Positions 25,101 through 40,100 of a DNA stretch of 64,000 bases are shown in pieces (position 1 is the stretch's first letter; every line of letters starts with the position of its first letter). A program made the translations under genes and the position numbers. This DNA is from Acholoe squamosa (lineage: Eukaryota; Annelida; Polychaeta; Phyllodocida; Polynoidae): the NCBI GenBank assembly GCA_949317995.1, contig OX439038.1, forward strand, positions 35,903,113-35,967,112, written 5' to 3'. The notes beneath the pieces are model-generated. The model saw only the letters and a program-made list of their open reading frames with translations. It did no database searches and was not told the DNA's origin.

Positions 25101-28100
25101 GAAAGGAATTAGCCTCATTGGGCCAAAACAGTTCAGAATTAAAGAGTTGGCGAAATAGATAAGTGGATGGAACATTTTAGTCCTTTAACTCCGTTTGGTA
25201 CTTAGTAAAATCTTTTCCTTTAGATTTTGGAGTCTGTCATAGTTTCCATTTATGTAGCTGAGTATCTCGTTGGAGACTTTCTACGACTCAATACCTTCCC
25301 ACTTGGCATAAAAACGTTTTCATTGGTTTCCCTATTGGTTATTTGGTTGGAAATTGGTTGAAAAAACGTTTAAAAACGTGTTTTTTTTGCCAAGTGGGTT
25401 GATACTACCCTTTTGAAATAAGCACCTCTGAGTAGATCTGTAGGTATATTGAAAGTGAAGATGCATCTATGGACAATGTATCTATTGGAATGATCATCAG
25501 TAGTCATTATGAGCTAATATGCTGTTGTTAGTTTTTTTGTTAGTTTTTTTTTCTGGAGATGTCTAAAACAGTTACTAAGTTTTATACATAGTAAATGGGT
25601 TAATCGGTGGTGATTGCTTGCTTGGGATTCCTCTTTAAAAATAATTTTTGATTTTAGAACTAAATATCACAAGCTTAGGTGGATGAAAACAATTATAAAA
25701 AACAACTTAGTCACTATGTAACTCAAAAAATAGACTTATTCTGATCTGGTCTTGTTTCTGGTGCAGGTACCTAGCAGTCCTCAGCCTTTGGCCGCTCCCA
25801 TTGCCAGACGACTGAGTGTAAGCGCCAGCGTGGCAGGAGAGGAAGGTCTGATGAGCTGTATCTTACCCGAAGACCTGTTGGTTGAGCTGCTGTCAGAGCG
25901 GTTAATGGTGAGTTATCATTTTTTTTTTAATCATACATGAGTCAGTATGGTGAAGTACTGTAGTATACTAATAAAAAAATCTTGTATAAGCTGCACCCTA
26001 TATAGGCATATTGATATTTTGTACCAAATGCAATATTTTTTTTCTGAACCATGTTTAAGCTGTGGCTTAGCATATTCGGCATGGTAAGCACAAAACATTG
26101 CCATTATACCTCGCAAGTAAAACATGACTTATGATGAGGTAATACATGTGTATTACTTACTAGGCCTAGGTCTACCTATCTAACCTTCACACTTGCATGC
26201 GTCACTGCGGTTGGAGTTGTGAGATGATTCTTGCTATATTGTGTTCCCACACCTCCAAGGTATGAAAACGACCTGAATCAGTGAATATCCCTGCATTCCC
26301 CTACCCCTCCCCACAAAGAACTAAGGTCACATTTATGACCTGTCAGGGTCAACTGTATCATCTATTTTATTCAACGTGGTGATTTTCTATGCTATTGGTG
26401 CGAAAACGGATCTGACTTCATTATTGTTGACCATGCTGAAAAAAAAAGAAAATCATGCCACTTTTATGTTGGAAGATGGGTGAAAAATGACGACAATTTC
26501 CTTGCCGCTATTACTACTGTTGTTGATGGGTTGGAGTGGCACCTTTTACTCCGATATATTTACATAAATTACGTCAAATATGGTATATGCCACTTTAAAT
26601 GTCAAATATCAGGGATATATTAGCAAATTAGGATATGTTTGCTATTTACTCAGGGTTAACAATAGGGTTGGAAAAGAGTCAGTGAAGCAGGTTGATGCAG
26701 ATTCTTCAAAACAGACAATTAAAAGTGAAAAATAGAAGCAGAATCAAGAGAGAAGTTACAAGCCACAGGTGAGATCTGGAAATCATCCATATTAAGATCT
26801 TTACGCTACCTGGTGATAGATTTTAAAGGTAATGAAACTCATTTTATTGTTTTCAGCTGAATGACTGTCATCATGGTGTTGTTGTTGATGGGTTAGAGAC
26901 ACTTTTCAGTCAGAACCAATACACAACAGCACATGCCATCCTGAAATCCTTCAACAACAGGAAGTATATCTACATGGTTACCCTCAAGCTAGACTACAAT
27001 GTGCTCAAGGAGCAGGAGAAGAAGGCACAGGAGGAGAAAGGTAGGGGTACTTTTTATAATACACTAGTGGGTTCGCCACTACAGGGATGAAAGAGTTCAA
27101 GGTTTTCCTTCATTTCAAGGTTATTTTTTCACTCACTTAAGAAAAATAAGTTTTCTTGAAAATCCTCTGAAAACAGGATAAAGGAGTCACAAATTACCTC
27201 CAGAGGTTGCATACATGCACACAGTCAGGTCCCACAACACTGCATACAGTGGCAGCATGCCAGTATTTAGTTCAAGGTTTTCAAGGATTCTCAAGTTTTT
27301 CCTTGAAAACTTTCCCCTCTATATTGGTGTTTGTTCCACTCTTCAGTGTAGTCTTAGCAGCAAGCTATAGTTCCTATGCTAGAAGAGTGTCGGATAGTAT
27401 ACCCCTTTTCTGCATGTTATGCTTTCACCATGTAACTATATTGGTCATATATATTCCCTGCACCATTTGACCTATCTGCATACATTTAACATTGTACTTG
27501 GACCATAGGTCGTGTTGTGCAAAAGCACCACTACCAGGTGGTGCATATTTTGGGTATGCTATCCGAACAAGACCTTAGAAAACAGCTATACACTAGCATT
27601 CTGAAGGGATCCTAGGTCATACTGTGCAAAAGGGCCATAATGTGCACATTTTAGGTAGAGTATCCGAACAACATCTTGAAAAACAGCTTTTCCTATTATT
27701 TGAGGACAAACTACATCCTTACACAACCCCTACTGCACCCCCCCCCAACCACACAAACCCTGTAACACACTTATGGATGGGACTGGAGGGCATATACAGT
27801 GCATATAAAGTTGTTTCCTTTTTCAAGGTTTTTTGTCATTGTTGACTTTCATCCCTGCCACTAGATAGTGGGGAGCAAAGGCTTTGATAATGGGGATAGC
27901 CCCCGTCCACCCACCACCCCCAGCAGCCAAAACATACGCCTGGTACCGTAAACTCCTGCGTAGAAGACGCGTCCTCTAGGCCAAACAAAATGCTGGGCAG
28001 TCTTATAGGATGTACTGAAATTGGGGGTGCGTCTTATACGAGGGGTAATTTTACTATAGAAATGTACTGAATTTACAAAATTCACCCCTAAGAGGTGCGT

Positions 28101-31100
28101 CTTATACGCGAAATTGCATGTGCTGAGTTTAGGGTGCGTCTTATACGCGCAGCACGTCTTATACGCGGGAGATTACGGTACTTCAATGCTGCTCCCTGGT
28201 GTCTTACTCTAGAAGCACTATCTAAGCGGTGCTTATCGTAGCAACAGCGCTTCTCTTAGCAACATCAAACAATTTTGCACTCTCCCAGCAGATCCTCTCA
28301 GAGGCCTGCTTTTTTTGTACTTTTCTCTTGAAGCACTCATCAGATCTTAATAAATAACCTATCAAATTAAAGATCTCTGGGAGTACAATCCAGATATTCA
28401 ATCGACGATCAGCTAACCCCATAACTAAAATCGGACCAGGTGCCGATTTCTTTGAACTGATATCCAAGATGGCCGAAAATCCAGAAAAATAGCTCTGACG
28501 ATTTTGAGGCTAGAGGCTATTGTTTGAAATACTTTTATTTATGATTGAATCTATGATTTATTTGATAGAAAGAAACTTTTATCATGTATGGGCCCCTCAA
28601 AATATTATTTATAATGAAAATTTGAAGAAAAATCGAGTTACTTTTGAAAAAAATACACACTTCTCTCTAGCCTCTTTTGGTTTATCTGTTCCTGGCAAGC
28701 AGTCAAGCTTATTTCAATGGGGTGGGGATCAGCAACGAACTAATGCCTTTTCATGCAATTGGGATGATTCACAATGGGTTGAACGGATAGTGGACATCTG
28801 TCCACCAAAGACACCCTGAAGTGTCCACCTTGCAATTGTTTACCTAAGACATTGAGAGTTGGTTACCCGTGGGCAGTTTACGAACGCACTCCCTTTTTCA
28901 TTAGTGAGAGGCTTCACCCTCCAAGCAGGGGTCCAACTCCAAGCAGAGTAACTGGGAATGAGAACTTCTCAGTCTGGTTTTAAATAGGAGGAGGAGGGGG
29001 GCTGGGGGGAGCGACATTTTTCCATTATTCTGGGATTGGGGCCATTGTCCCCAGAGCCCGCCCCCCTCAAACCCCCAGAAAAATTTTCTTTTTCTACCAA
29101 ACATTTACCAGGTACAAATAAGAACTACAGGTCCACCCCAATGTTCCCATACATGTCCACCCTCATGGTCCACCCTGGTGTTCCCAAACATGTCCACCCA
29201 CTTGTCCACCCCTTATGTCCTCTACATGTCCACCCACATGGTCCACCACAATGTTCCTCTACATGTCCACCTACATGGTCCACTCCAATGCTCTCATACA
29301 TGTCCACCCACATGGTCCACCCCAGTGTTCCCATACATGTCCACCCACTCGTCCACCCCTTATGGTCCTCTACATGTCCACCCACATGGTCCACCACAAT
29401 GTTCCTCTACATGTCCACCTACATATTCCACCACAATGCTCTCATACATGTCCACCCACATGGTCCACCCCAGTGTTCCAATACATGTCCACCCACATGG
29501 TCCAACCCAATGTTCATCTACACCCCAATGCTCCCATACATGTCCACCCACTCGTCCACCCCTTATGGTCCACCCCAGTGTTCCCTTACATGTCCACAAG
29601 AAAAGCATCCCCCCCTGTTGATACATAATGACTACTCCCTACTAGGTATGTAAAAAAAAAAGTGTCATGATGGTGACCAAAATAATACTTGATGATTCAG
29701 TACATTTATGCCCTACATAAAGTGAGTGACTAATTCCATTACTGGCACTCAATAAAATAATCATATGCAAAGGTATAATTATGTTTTTCTTCACAAACAC
29801 TGGATAGTTTCAGAATTTCATTACTGAATCCTTTGATTACTGTTCACAACCATACTGACATTCACACTATGGACTGTCTCAGAAGCATCAGGTCAGTAGC
29901 TCAATAACTAATCCATGAATGGACAGAGCAATACCAGTAGATAGTCAGTAGACTACTGCATCTATGCTGCACAGAGTGTGACATTTTTGGTATCTATTAA
30001 GATTCAGTTGAGAGTCAGTAGACTACTGATTCTAGCCTGAAAATGCAGTGCATACTCAGTTGATAGTCAGTACACTACTGAGTCTATACTGAAAATGCAG
30101 TGTAGAGTCAGCTGTTTTGGAAGTATTTCAGCAGTACCTACTGCAAAATGCAGGCCTCCCTAGCCCACTTAAAAGGGTCTATTTCTCCTCTTTCCTATCC
30201 CCTCAGGATGTGTGTGGTGCACATATGCACGGGCACCAACATATTCCTCTGAGAATTTGTGTAATATAGTTCTCGCCATGAATATGACCTTAACTGTCGA
30301 AATGGTGTTAAACATCTATTACTCACTACTCACTCACTGCAAAATGCAGTTGTTGAACAGCATATTCTCAGTAGCCACTGATAAAAGAAGTAGATACTGC
30401 TTTCTGGTCCGGGACAGCCAGATGTGTGGAGCGCAACCCTCCAAGCCTCCATGGGAGTAGTCTGTGGGGAGGGAGTGGGTGCGTTCAAGAACGCACCAGG
30501 GTCGTGGAGCAAGGAGAGAGAGGAGAGATTAAGGAAGGGCTGTCCACCCCAAATGTCCTTGGTGGAAACATATCCGTTCAACCTATTGTGAATCGTGCTA
30601 TAAGCCCTTTTCATATATAGGGTAAATATTGATCAAGTAGAATGTAAAAAGGTCGTAGAGGTTTTGAGTACCTTATTGATTATTTTGTTAATTCAATTAC
30701 CGGCCCTGTGCGTTGTGTTGCAGTGCAAGAGGCTCAGGAGAAGGAGGAGACAGAAAGGCGGCATCTTGAAGAGATGTCAGAAGATGAATATGATGCCCTT
30801 GATGATGATGCAAAGGCAGAGGTTGACATGAAGCGTCTTGAGATAAAGAAGGAACGACTGAGAAGGTAAGTAAAAAGAAGAAAAGCTTCAGATATTTATT
30901 ATGGTAAACTCAAAAAGTGTGCCATCCCTGTCAGTGACCATTGGTGTTGTACAGTCCCTGAATCAAGCAGTCTACCAAGATCTATCTTCCTACACTCAAC
31001 ATTCCACCAAAACACAATATTACTGGCAATATGTATTTCATTGTAGTTCGGTCAGGTTATGATATGTGAAGGCCTCTTTCTATTACCTGTCCTTACTGTA

Positions 31101-34100
31101 ATACCGCTTGTATACCAAGTCAACAACAACAAAAAGAACAACACGTTACAAAACGTTTCAGAACGTTGCTCTATGACTCCTTATCATGGTCAAATATTTT
31201 AAAATGTTAAAAACGTCCCCCCCCCCGCTGGCTCAGGGGGTACATGTATGTTACGTGAGAATTTGCTCAACATCAGGTGGGAGCACCTTATAGGATTCTC
31301 TCAAAGTCAGGGTGTGCTCTGTTCACGGAGTAGTCCTACATGCAGATTATTATGGCAGTTAGATAGAGTCAAACGGTAAATGAATTCTTTGTGTACAACT
31401 CAGCATCTCACATGTAGCATTCTAACATTGGTGTTCTCAACTATCTCGTCACCATGTAGACTATCCCCATACATACTAAAAGCAGAGAATTTGTCCACCT
31501 AGATTCATATATTTCCCTGTCTATAGATTCTGAAGGAGTTTTCTAGTGCCTTAAATAATACCCACCGATTACAATGGAGTGTTAGCTATGTTACAATCTA
31601 CGTTACCTGTATAACTCAATTGCTGGCATCATCAAGTTTCTCAATTAGCACATTTATCTTTGCTCTCCTATTTTTCCTTGTGGATTTCAATGAGGGTAAT
31701 TTGTGCCTTTCCCCATTGTGGTCATCTGAACATGACAGATAAGTTTATGTCAATCTTCGACCATTAACGGGGGGAAAAAAAATATCAATAATTTATCTGA
31801 GATTTTCAAAGGAAACAAATTTAAGATCTCACTAATTGTGATGGAAACTGTTTATGATTGACTAGATATCGTGTCATTTTCAGGCTGCCGGGCCACAGGT
31901 TAGAGAACTTGCTGGTTTGATTGGGGTGACTTGTGTGGTGGTGTGGTGGTGCTTAAAACCAATGTACAGGATGTAATGTGAACATTATTGTGCTCCAAAT
32001 AACATTAAACAGGTAAAATTGTCTTGTTTGCAGGTTTTCTATTTCAGACATTTCTTTTGCCAAATTATAATTTATATATTTATTTTCTTTATTTCTCTTA
32101 TTGCCTAAATTGTGATATCTAACAGATATTCTAAAAGGTCCCTGGATCAAAAGGACTGGGCCAGAAGCCATTCAACTAATGTTATTAATTCAATTAACTT
32201 GCATGCTTGGTTTGTGAGACTATGAATATGGACTTCTTTGCAGTTTCCACAGGTCAACCGTTAGAAACATGTATGTGTTATATGAGTGTATGCTAAGATG
32301 CAGTACTTGAAACAACATTTCACTATTAATTACACTTAAGGAAGACTATGAATTCCCTTCAATTTCCAAGGGAGAGAGAAAAACAGGTAGAGGGAGGGAA
32401 AGATGTAGTTGCTCCCTAGTATACTACCACCTTTTGGAACAAGGATTTTCCACCTTGATTGCCTTTTCCAAAAAGCATAGTCAAGTCAAATCTCGTTTTG
32501 ATAAAATATCGTTTGCAACAAAGCTTATTCGATATCGGCTATTCCATTGGTCTTCTTCATACATAATGCCAGATTAACCTTATTAACACAAAAGGAAATT
32601 ATCTGTCCCTGTTATTAGAACAATTTATGATGATTTGAAAGGAAGAAAAAAGAAATGCCGTCTTTGAATTCATAAATCTATCTATTTATCCATGAACATC
32701 AATTCTGTATAGCCATTCATATTTTTGCTGGCATGTTTTAAACTAAGCTGGATACAGTGCAAACATTAAAGATCTACATTCCACAATGCAGCAACATTCC
32801 ACAAAATCCACAATGGCAACAGCATATTTTCAGTCATCACAATACAAAGGTTTCCATGATGAAAAATAAGATTATGCTCTACAGTGGGTATAGTTATCCA
32901 CTGTCATTCCAATATGACCACATGATTTACCCATTTAACTATCATTGCTAAATACTTCACTACATTCCAATATGACCACATGATTTACCCATTTAACTAT
33001 CATTGCTAAATACTTCACTACATTCCAATATGACCACATGATTTACCCATTTAACTATCATTGCTAAATACTTCACTGAAAAGTTAAACTACGTTTTCAA
33101 CACCCACAGAGAGAATGAAGAGAAGCGTATGGAAAGAGAGCGACGGGAGCGTGAAGCACAGGAGGCTGAACAGCGCCGTCTTGATGAGGAAAAGTAAGTT
33201 TACTCTAAAAGTTCATACCATGAGAATTAAGGTTGTATAGCTGGTGAAATGTATAGGCTTTGCACCTAAGAATTAATTCTTCTGATGAAATACAGAAGTA
33301 GATGAAGCTTTTTCCCGGCTACAAGACCTATTTGCTGTAAAAATAGTTGCACCGTAAATTCCCTAACATATAAGCCACACCCCCAACATTGGGAGGGGCT
33401 ATAAAGGCTTGAAGATTGAAGGATCAATACTATTCTATAGGGGTAAATACCCATGTGTAAGACACCCTGACTTTAGGCACATTTTATAAGTCTTAATATG
33501 CATCTGGTTTGTGCATAAGTTACATGGGAATTTACAGTATTTGATGGCTGACATTCCTGACTAATGGGGAAAAATCAGAGGAAAACATATTTTAAATATC
33601 TGTGAAACTAGGAAGATTCACACAAAATTGAACAAAATTAATCTTCACTAATGAGACAAGGGGATGGACCCGTCTTCACCTCAGCACTACCTTGATTCAA
33701 ATGGCATGGTTACCAACTGCCCTCCTCCAGTAAAAAAAATAAAAAAATAAATAATAATAATCTTCACTACCAGGGATGTAGGCCTTAAGGTTTTATCAGG
33801 ATTTCCTGTTTTCTGAGATTACGGAACAACAGGAAATGTTGTGTATACAAGTGGTCAGGAGGAGATTACGGAACAACAGGAAATGTTGCTTATACAAGTG
33901 GTCAGGAGGACTTTACTTTTCCAATTAATGAAATGCGACTTCTAATTTTTGCCCATGCCTGACTTACATCGCTGGACTACAAAGGCATTCACCATCAGTC
34001 ATATTAATCCCTATTTTATCTAACTATTTAGTTAACTGCTTTTGAGGCGAATAACACAAATAGTCCAAGTTTTAATTGGCACTATTGTATGGTTAGAAAT

Positions 34101-37100
34101 AGACTATTTATAACATTAGTGAGATATGTGGAGCTGTTACATCATCTGTTGTTTTTTTCCCAATCTAAGACTGGCTACTTTGTGCTCTATTGCAGTTCTA
34201 GGTTTGCTTTTACTCATCTAGATGTGACATGCTTCTTCTGTCTTATTAAGCTATCTCATAATACAATCTCTTTCAGCTTCCTCTGAAATTTGTATTTTTG
34301 TTACTTACTACCGTAATCTCCCGCGTAGAAGACGCGCTGCGCGTATAGGACGCACCCCAAACTCAGCAGAAGCATTTTCGCGTATAAGACGCACCTCTTA
34401 GGGCTCAATTTTGTAAATTTAGTATTGATCTATAGTAAAATTACCCCTCGTATAAGACGCACCCCCAACTTCAGTAGATCCTATAAGACCAGGCATTTGT
34501 TTGGCGTAGAGGACGCGTCTTCTACGCGGGAGATTACGGTAGATCAATTTTTACCAGCAAAGTCAATATACAAAGTGCGTGGTGATTTGTTCATAAGGCG
34601 TTCTGCATAATGAACACCCAGATTGATGTTTGTAGTGACCTTTTGATGATAAATACTGTAGTATCCCGCATAGAAGGCTCGGCTTTACAGATTTACTTCT
34701 CCCTGATTCACAAGGGGGGCACCAAGAGCTTCCCCTAAACTTGACAGAAGCATAAATGTTTTAATGGGGTCCAGGGTGGCCCTAGCTACACATAGCCTTT
34801 TAAATTTTGAAAATTCCTAGAGTAAAAGAAAAGCTATGCAATTATATTTTTTGGCAAAAAAAAAAAAAAAAAAAAATTCACAAATTCAAAAAATTATTTA
34901 CTATTTATCTTCTATGTGGTGTCACATATGCGGGGTACTGCAGTACTTCTAAATGCAACAAATATTCCTCTCCGGAATCTCTTTGAGTGCACATTAACAA
35001 TCACAAAATTTCCCTCTGTGGAATAGATCCATTTGGCCAAATCTATTGAGACCTCTGATCCTCTGCGCAGTTGTATAGTACACTGGTGAACCAGTAATTT
35101 GTTCAATAAAATAACCCAGGTGTGTCAGTACAAAGTGAAAATGTTACTGATTTGGCAGTAGCATTGAATCATACATGCATAATTACCATATATATTTTTG
35201 TATGCCGGTAATGCTCTATCGTTTAGCCGATTGCTAGCTGAATCAGTAATGACAAGGTGAGTGGGTGCACAGAGTTTGCACTCCAATACAACCCTGTGTG
35301 AGCAATCCTCAGTGACCAAAGAGATTGACAATGGTAACAAAACACTTGAAATCCAGTCATTATCAGGACTACTTTTCCCAGTACTTCCTTACCTTCCTCC
35401 CAGACGCTATTCCTGACTCGTTCCTCTCTGTTCCCCATTCCTCTCATCCTTCTGGCTACTGTGGATGGTTCCAAAGAATAGATGTTGTCATGGTTATGAC
35501 ACAAGGACGGTGTGTTACCACTTATTCAGGATTATTGATCAGTTTGTTGCACAAAGCTAGATTGGTAGTCAGAAATGTTGTAAATAAAAAATACATATAT
35601 GCTATTTCCACCCCTGAGGTGGCAGCTGACAGGAGAGATAGATTAGATAAGATACCTAAGAATTTGTTTAACTTGTGTTCCTGCATGTAACATTAAAACA
35701 ACTTGTTTCGATGCACTGTTTGTGATACATGTGTAAGTTAGTATTTCCCCCTCTGTGAGAGTATTGAAAAACTTTAAAGTGATTTTCAAGACAAGCAATA
35801 TGTTCACAATGGCCCTGGATATTAGTTCCATATTTCACCATTTATAAAATATAATGTTAATTGTTGAAAGGTAACCATACTTTTTAGAAACGCATATGGT
35901 ACAAACCCTTATTTTGATATTGGACTACCATAACAAGCTCTCCCATGATATTGAAACCAACCTCTTTGTTTATACAAAGGGGATTACTCTAAAACAAACC
36001 AAGGAAAGTGACAATGATCAATGGTAAACTGACTAACTGCAACAGTTTGAAGATTCAGAAGATACAGTACCAAAGGCAGTGCAAATGGACTTTCGAGTGA
36101 ACATGATCTGCGATTCGTGAAGAATAACTGAATTGTTGAAAAATAATCATCCAGAACCATTGTAGATCCCTGTGGGAGTAGACATCCTTTGGAATGTCTT
36201 GAGAGAATATCTCCATGTGTAGATTTCACTGGTTACAAAATGTCCAACTCTTAAACTTACTTCAGTTTCTGTGTCTGCTAGTTGAATATTTCAAAATGAA
36301 AACATACCTTAACCCAGTGGTTCTAACCTATGACTTGTAGGACATACATAGAAGTAGGATTTAACTGTACACCAAATGTAAGCAAATCAATCTTGGCATG
36401 TACCTTGTTATTCTATAATACACATGAACTTACTCTGAATTCTTGTAAATGTTGTCACGTGTAAACCACTGACTTCGAGACAGACCGGTAAGGTGCAGTG
36501 AGCCTTATATTTGTGTGTTGGCTCCAGCTCATTAGTGAAAATTTACAGAACTTTCCTGATCAGAAGAGTTGATTATCTGCCTCCTATAACAAATATATCA
36601 ACGTCCTGAAACAAAAGTAGGTTAGTATGAGTATGAAATTATCTCATATGCAGTGCAAAGAAGAAGAAGAAGCGTGGTGGTGCTCCTGAACCAAAAGATG
36701 GTAAAAAGAGTCAGGCAACTGGGAAACCAAGTGATGTGAAGGTCCAGGACCGAGTTGGTCAGCTCAAGTCTCAGGAAGGTAAAAAACATGAAGGAGAACA
36801 AGCAGACAAGAAACCTGGCAGTGACCGACCAGAATCACATGCAACAGAAAGAGGTGAATCAGCTGCAGATGATGTCAAGTGAGTATTTTATTACGAGCCC
36901 TATTTTATTCAAATCTTTCCTAGGATGCCTTAATCTCGTAGCATATGATCATGGGTATTATTATGAAATATACAACTACAATATCTGTCTGTGTTCTCTG
37001 CAAATTGTGAAAAATTCAACAATAATTGGTTTTGCTGTAGAAGCCAGAACTAAATTTGAATGTTTATGTGTTCATAGGAAGAAGAAAGGTGAAAAGGGAA

Positions 37101-40100
37101 GTAAAGAAGGTAAAAGGCCAATTTCCAATGAAGCCAAAGGAGAGAAGGGAGACAAAGAGAAAGGAGAGAAGGAAAAGGGAGAAGCACCCCCAGAAGAGCC
37201 AGTCAAAGATCCGGTCAAGGAAGCAGATATGTTGCTCATGCAGAGGTATCTCATAGGGACTCCTAGTACTTACTTAGTATCTGAAAGTATTACCGTAAAA
37301 CCCCACATATAAGTCGACCCTACCTATAAGTCGACCCCCTTCTTTGAGAAATAAATTCGACCTATAGAAAAAAGGCTTGAGAAATATTAACACTATAATC
37401 TACAGGGATGTGAAATTTCCGCGGAAACGCGGAAATCCGCGGTTTTAATGCTCACCAAGACCATTCTTGAGATCTCTGCAAATCCACTGAGAAAATAAAT
37501 TACCATTTATTGGGGGGGGGGGGGGGTCTGAAATAGAATTTCCTGAGATTCAAAGTTTCATCCCAAATCATTTGCCAAATGGAATAGAGATATTGGCCCA
37601 ATGGTAATTCCAAGCTTTTCACAACATGAGAAGGTGGTTTGATGTGTCCAAAGTACTGATTTGGCCAATTTAATCTAATGTGAACATATTAAGTTTGAGT
37701 CCCCGCGAGTTGGTATATTACGCTTCAGAGGAAATGAGTTTCGGCATTTCACAACCCTGAATCTATTATATAAAAACCCCACCTATAAGTCGACCCCCCA
37801 ACTTGGGATAAAAAATCGACTTACCAGTATATGAGAAAAAAAATGTTTTTAAAAAATCGACTTATAGGCGGGGGGTTTTATGGTAAATGTATGATTCTTC
37901 ATTTTTTTCATCACAGTTTAAGTACATTTTTCTTCTCTTTGGTAGTAAAGGCATTTAATCTGTACCATATTTTTTCCTCCCTCTTTTAATCAGATTCCGA
38001 ACATTTGAACACGGAATGAAGGATATTGCTGAGCTGATTGACCGTTGGGAGCGTGCATCAGGAATGATTCGTCCAATGACACCCTCTGATGGTGCAGCAG
38101 ACGCCATGGAAGAACAGGCTAATCTCCACCCTCCTTCAGGCAAGAAGGGGAAGAAGGCTGGTAAGGATTATTCTTATGGGCAGTTCTAGCAGCGAGAAAA
38201 AGAATATCATGTTTATAGAAAATGTATCGTTAAACTAAAAGTTCACAATTATAGACCATTTCAGAGATGGTGTATTGTGGCTCTTCTTGGACTCAGGGTA
38301 GGGCTTGAATGCAGCATTTTATGTAAAATAGTGCTAAAACAGCAATTTTCTAGCCCAAGATGTAGCTTAGGCCACACCAAAAAAATAAGTTGGTCTTCTG
38401 ACTTTGGTTTTGAAAAAATGGTGCGAGCACGCGAAACTTTTTTTTTTAAAGATTTTTTTGACATCCAATGGATTCCTTGCTAGAAAAGTGAAGCGAGCGA
38501 AAAATTTTTATTTAAAAAAAAAATTTGCCAAACATCACAAAGAGAAAACTTGTAGAAAGTGAAGCGAGCGAAATCCGTAGACAAGATTTTTTTCAAAGAA
38601 AAAAAAATTTATATTTCCGAAAATATGGAGAGGGAAATCCGTAGACCAACTTATTTTTTTGGTATGGCCTTACAGCCTTTTTCATAGTTCAGGGACAGGT
38701 TATAGGTTGGTGCGGCTTATAAATAAGGTTTTCTGGTAATTTGATTGAATGGCTCACTACTTTTGGAAAATTCTTTCAAAATACCACTAATATGTAGTCA
38801 TATTCCAAAGTGTTTTCAAGCGAAAACTAGATGGCTTTCCTTTTATATGTTTATTAACAAATGATAACAGATAATATATATTATAATTTTCTACCTGTAA
38901 CAAAACTTACCAGATTGGCAATCATTTGATATATGCTATCTTCCAGTGGCTTTTGCCTCTCCCTCTGTTGATCCCTCGAAGAAAGGTAACCAGTAACTAA
39001 ATCTGAAACCACTCCTCATATATGCATCAAACACTGATACGTGTCGGAAGTTGCAGCACTTATAAATGGAGTACATTTTATTGACTATTTCATAGAAAGT
39101 GGCTTCATAGATAGTTTATACCAACTTCCAAGTGGATTTTCCTTGCTTCAGCGTCAGTTGGTATTAATTGCTTTACCGTAATCTCCCGCATAGAAGGCGC
39201 AGCTCGCGTAGAAGGCGCACCCCCAACTCAGAGAAGGCCTTTTCACTTAGAAGGCGCACCCATAAAGGTTGAATTTTGTAAGATTAGTACTTTTCTATAA
39301 TAAAAGAAACGCGCGTATAAGGCGCACCCCCAACTCAAGGCAATGTCCCTCCCACGTATAAGACCCAGCAGCATTTTGTGTAACGTAGAAGACGTGCCTT
39401 CTATGCGAGAGATTACGGTAATTGTGATTCTCATGCATGCTTATCTTGCAGTTGCTGTAGTTTTAGATTTCATTTCATTACATTTTCTATTTATGATAAT
39501 AAATTTAGCAGGTACATGAACCCTAAAAATTACTGGAATAGATTTATGTTAGATGAATTCAAAGTGTTTTGTGGAGCATTACAAAACCTCAGTTAACTTC
39601 CAGGTCAAGATAAGAAGGATACAAAATCAAAGGAAGCAGCCAAGGAGGAAAAGGCTGCAGCAGAAAAGGGTTCTAAGGAATCCAAAGAAGTGAGTTATTA
39701 TTAATAGTATCCTATATCTGGATTAGTAAGATGTTCTCATATGTTGTGTTTCATGTTTCAAATATCATAGAGTACTTCAAGGGAGAAGAAGGAAAGTTTT
39801 TGTGCACATTCATAGATATGGAAACTGCCGCACAGAACCACATTAGATTAAAGAGGCTTTCTGACAGACATAGGAACATAGAGGAAAATCTGGTCTATAG
39901 TATATCTCTGAACAATTGCCACCGCAGCTAGGCCATGGATGAATAATCTCTCTTTGACCTTATATGCATTTAGTAAATAATATGCTGAACCAGGTATGAC
40001 AAAATGCCTTGGACAGCTGGCTTTTGCACCTAAGAGATAGAGCAAAGTCAGCTGTTCATTGGGGCTTGAAGGTGGGAGGTGGATTACTGACACCTCATTG

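Larger units (their letters stand above)
27041..30723 (+). other. HYDIN intron 13 (3.7 kb)
   Basis: The intron holds a TA-flanked foldback MITE, a 37-bp minisatellite and a second degenerate tandem array, listed separately. Near 27516 and 27620 it has two loose copies of a GTGCAAAAG-containing segment. Open stretches here are repeat-derived. Confidence 0.75.
33194..36653 (+). other. HYDIN intron 15 (3.5 kb)
   Basis: The intron carries a CCGTAAATTCCC-ended palindromic element, a 47-bp tandem duplication, a TA-flanked foldback MITE and a poly(A) run near 34857-34877. The remaining 1.7 kb before exon 16 shows nothing recognisable. Confidence 0.72.

Noticed and set aside
29036-29653. 205-codon open frame rich in His and Pro
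   Set aside because: It lies on the 37-bp minisatellite inside a HYDIN intron; the other two frames are open for the same reason.
32905-33078. Three 58-bp units as a CRISPR-like array
   Set aside because: Units are identical end to end with no spacers; it is a plain tandem duplication in an intron.
36755-37312. 185-codon continuous frame as an independent gene
   Set aside because: It is HYDIN exons 16 and 17 read through the short intron between them; splice sites and phase support two exons.
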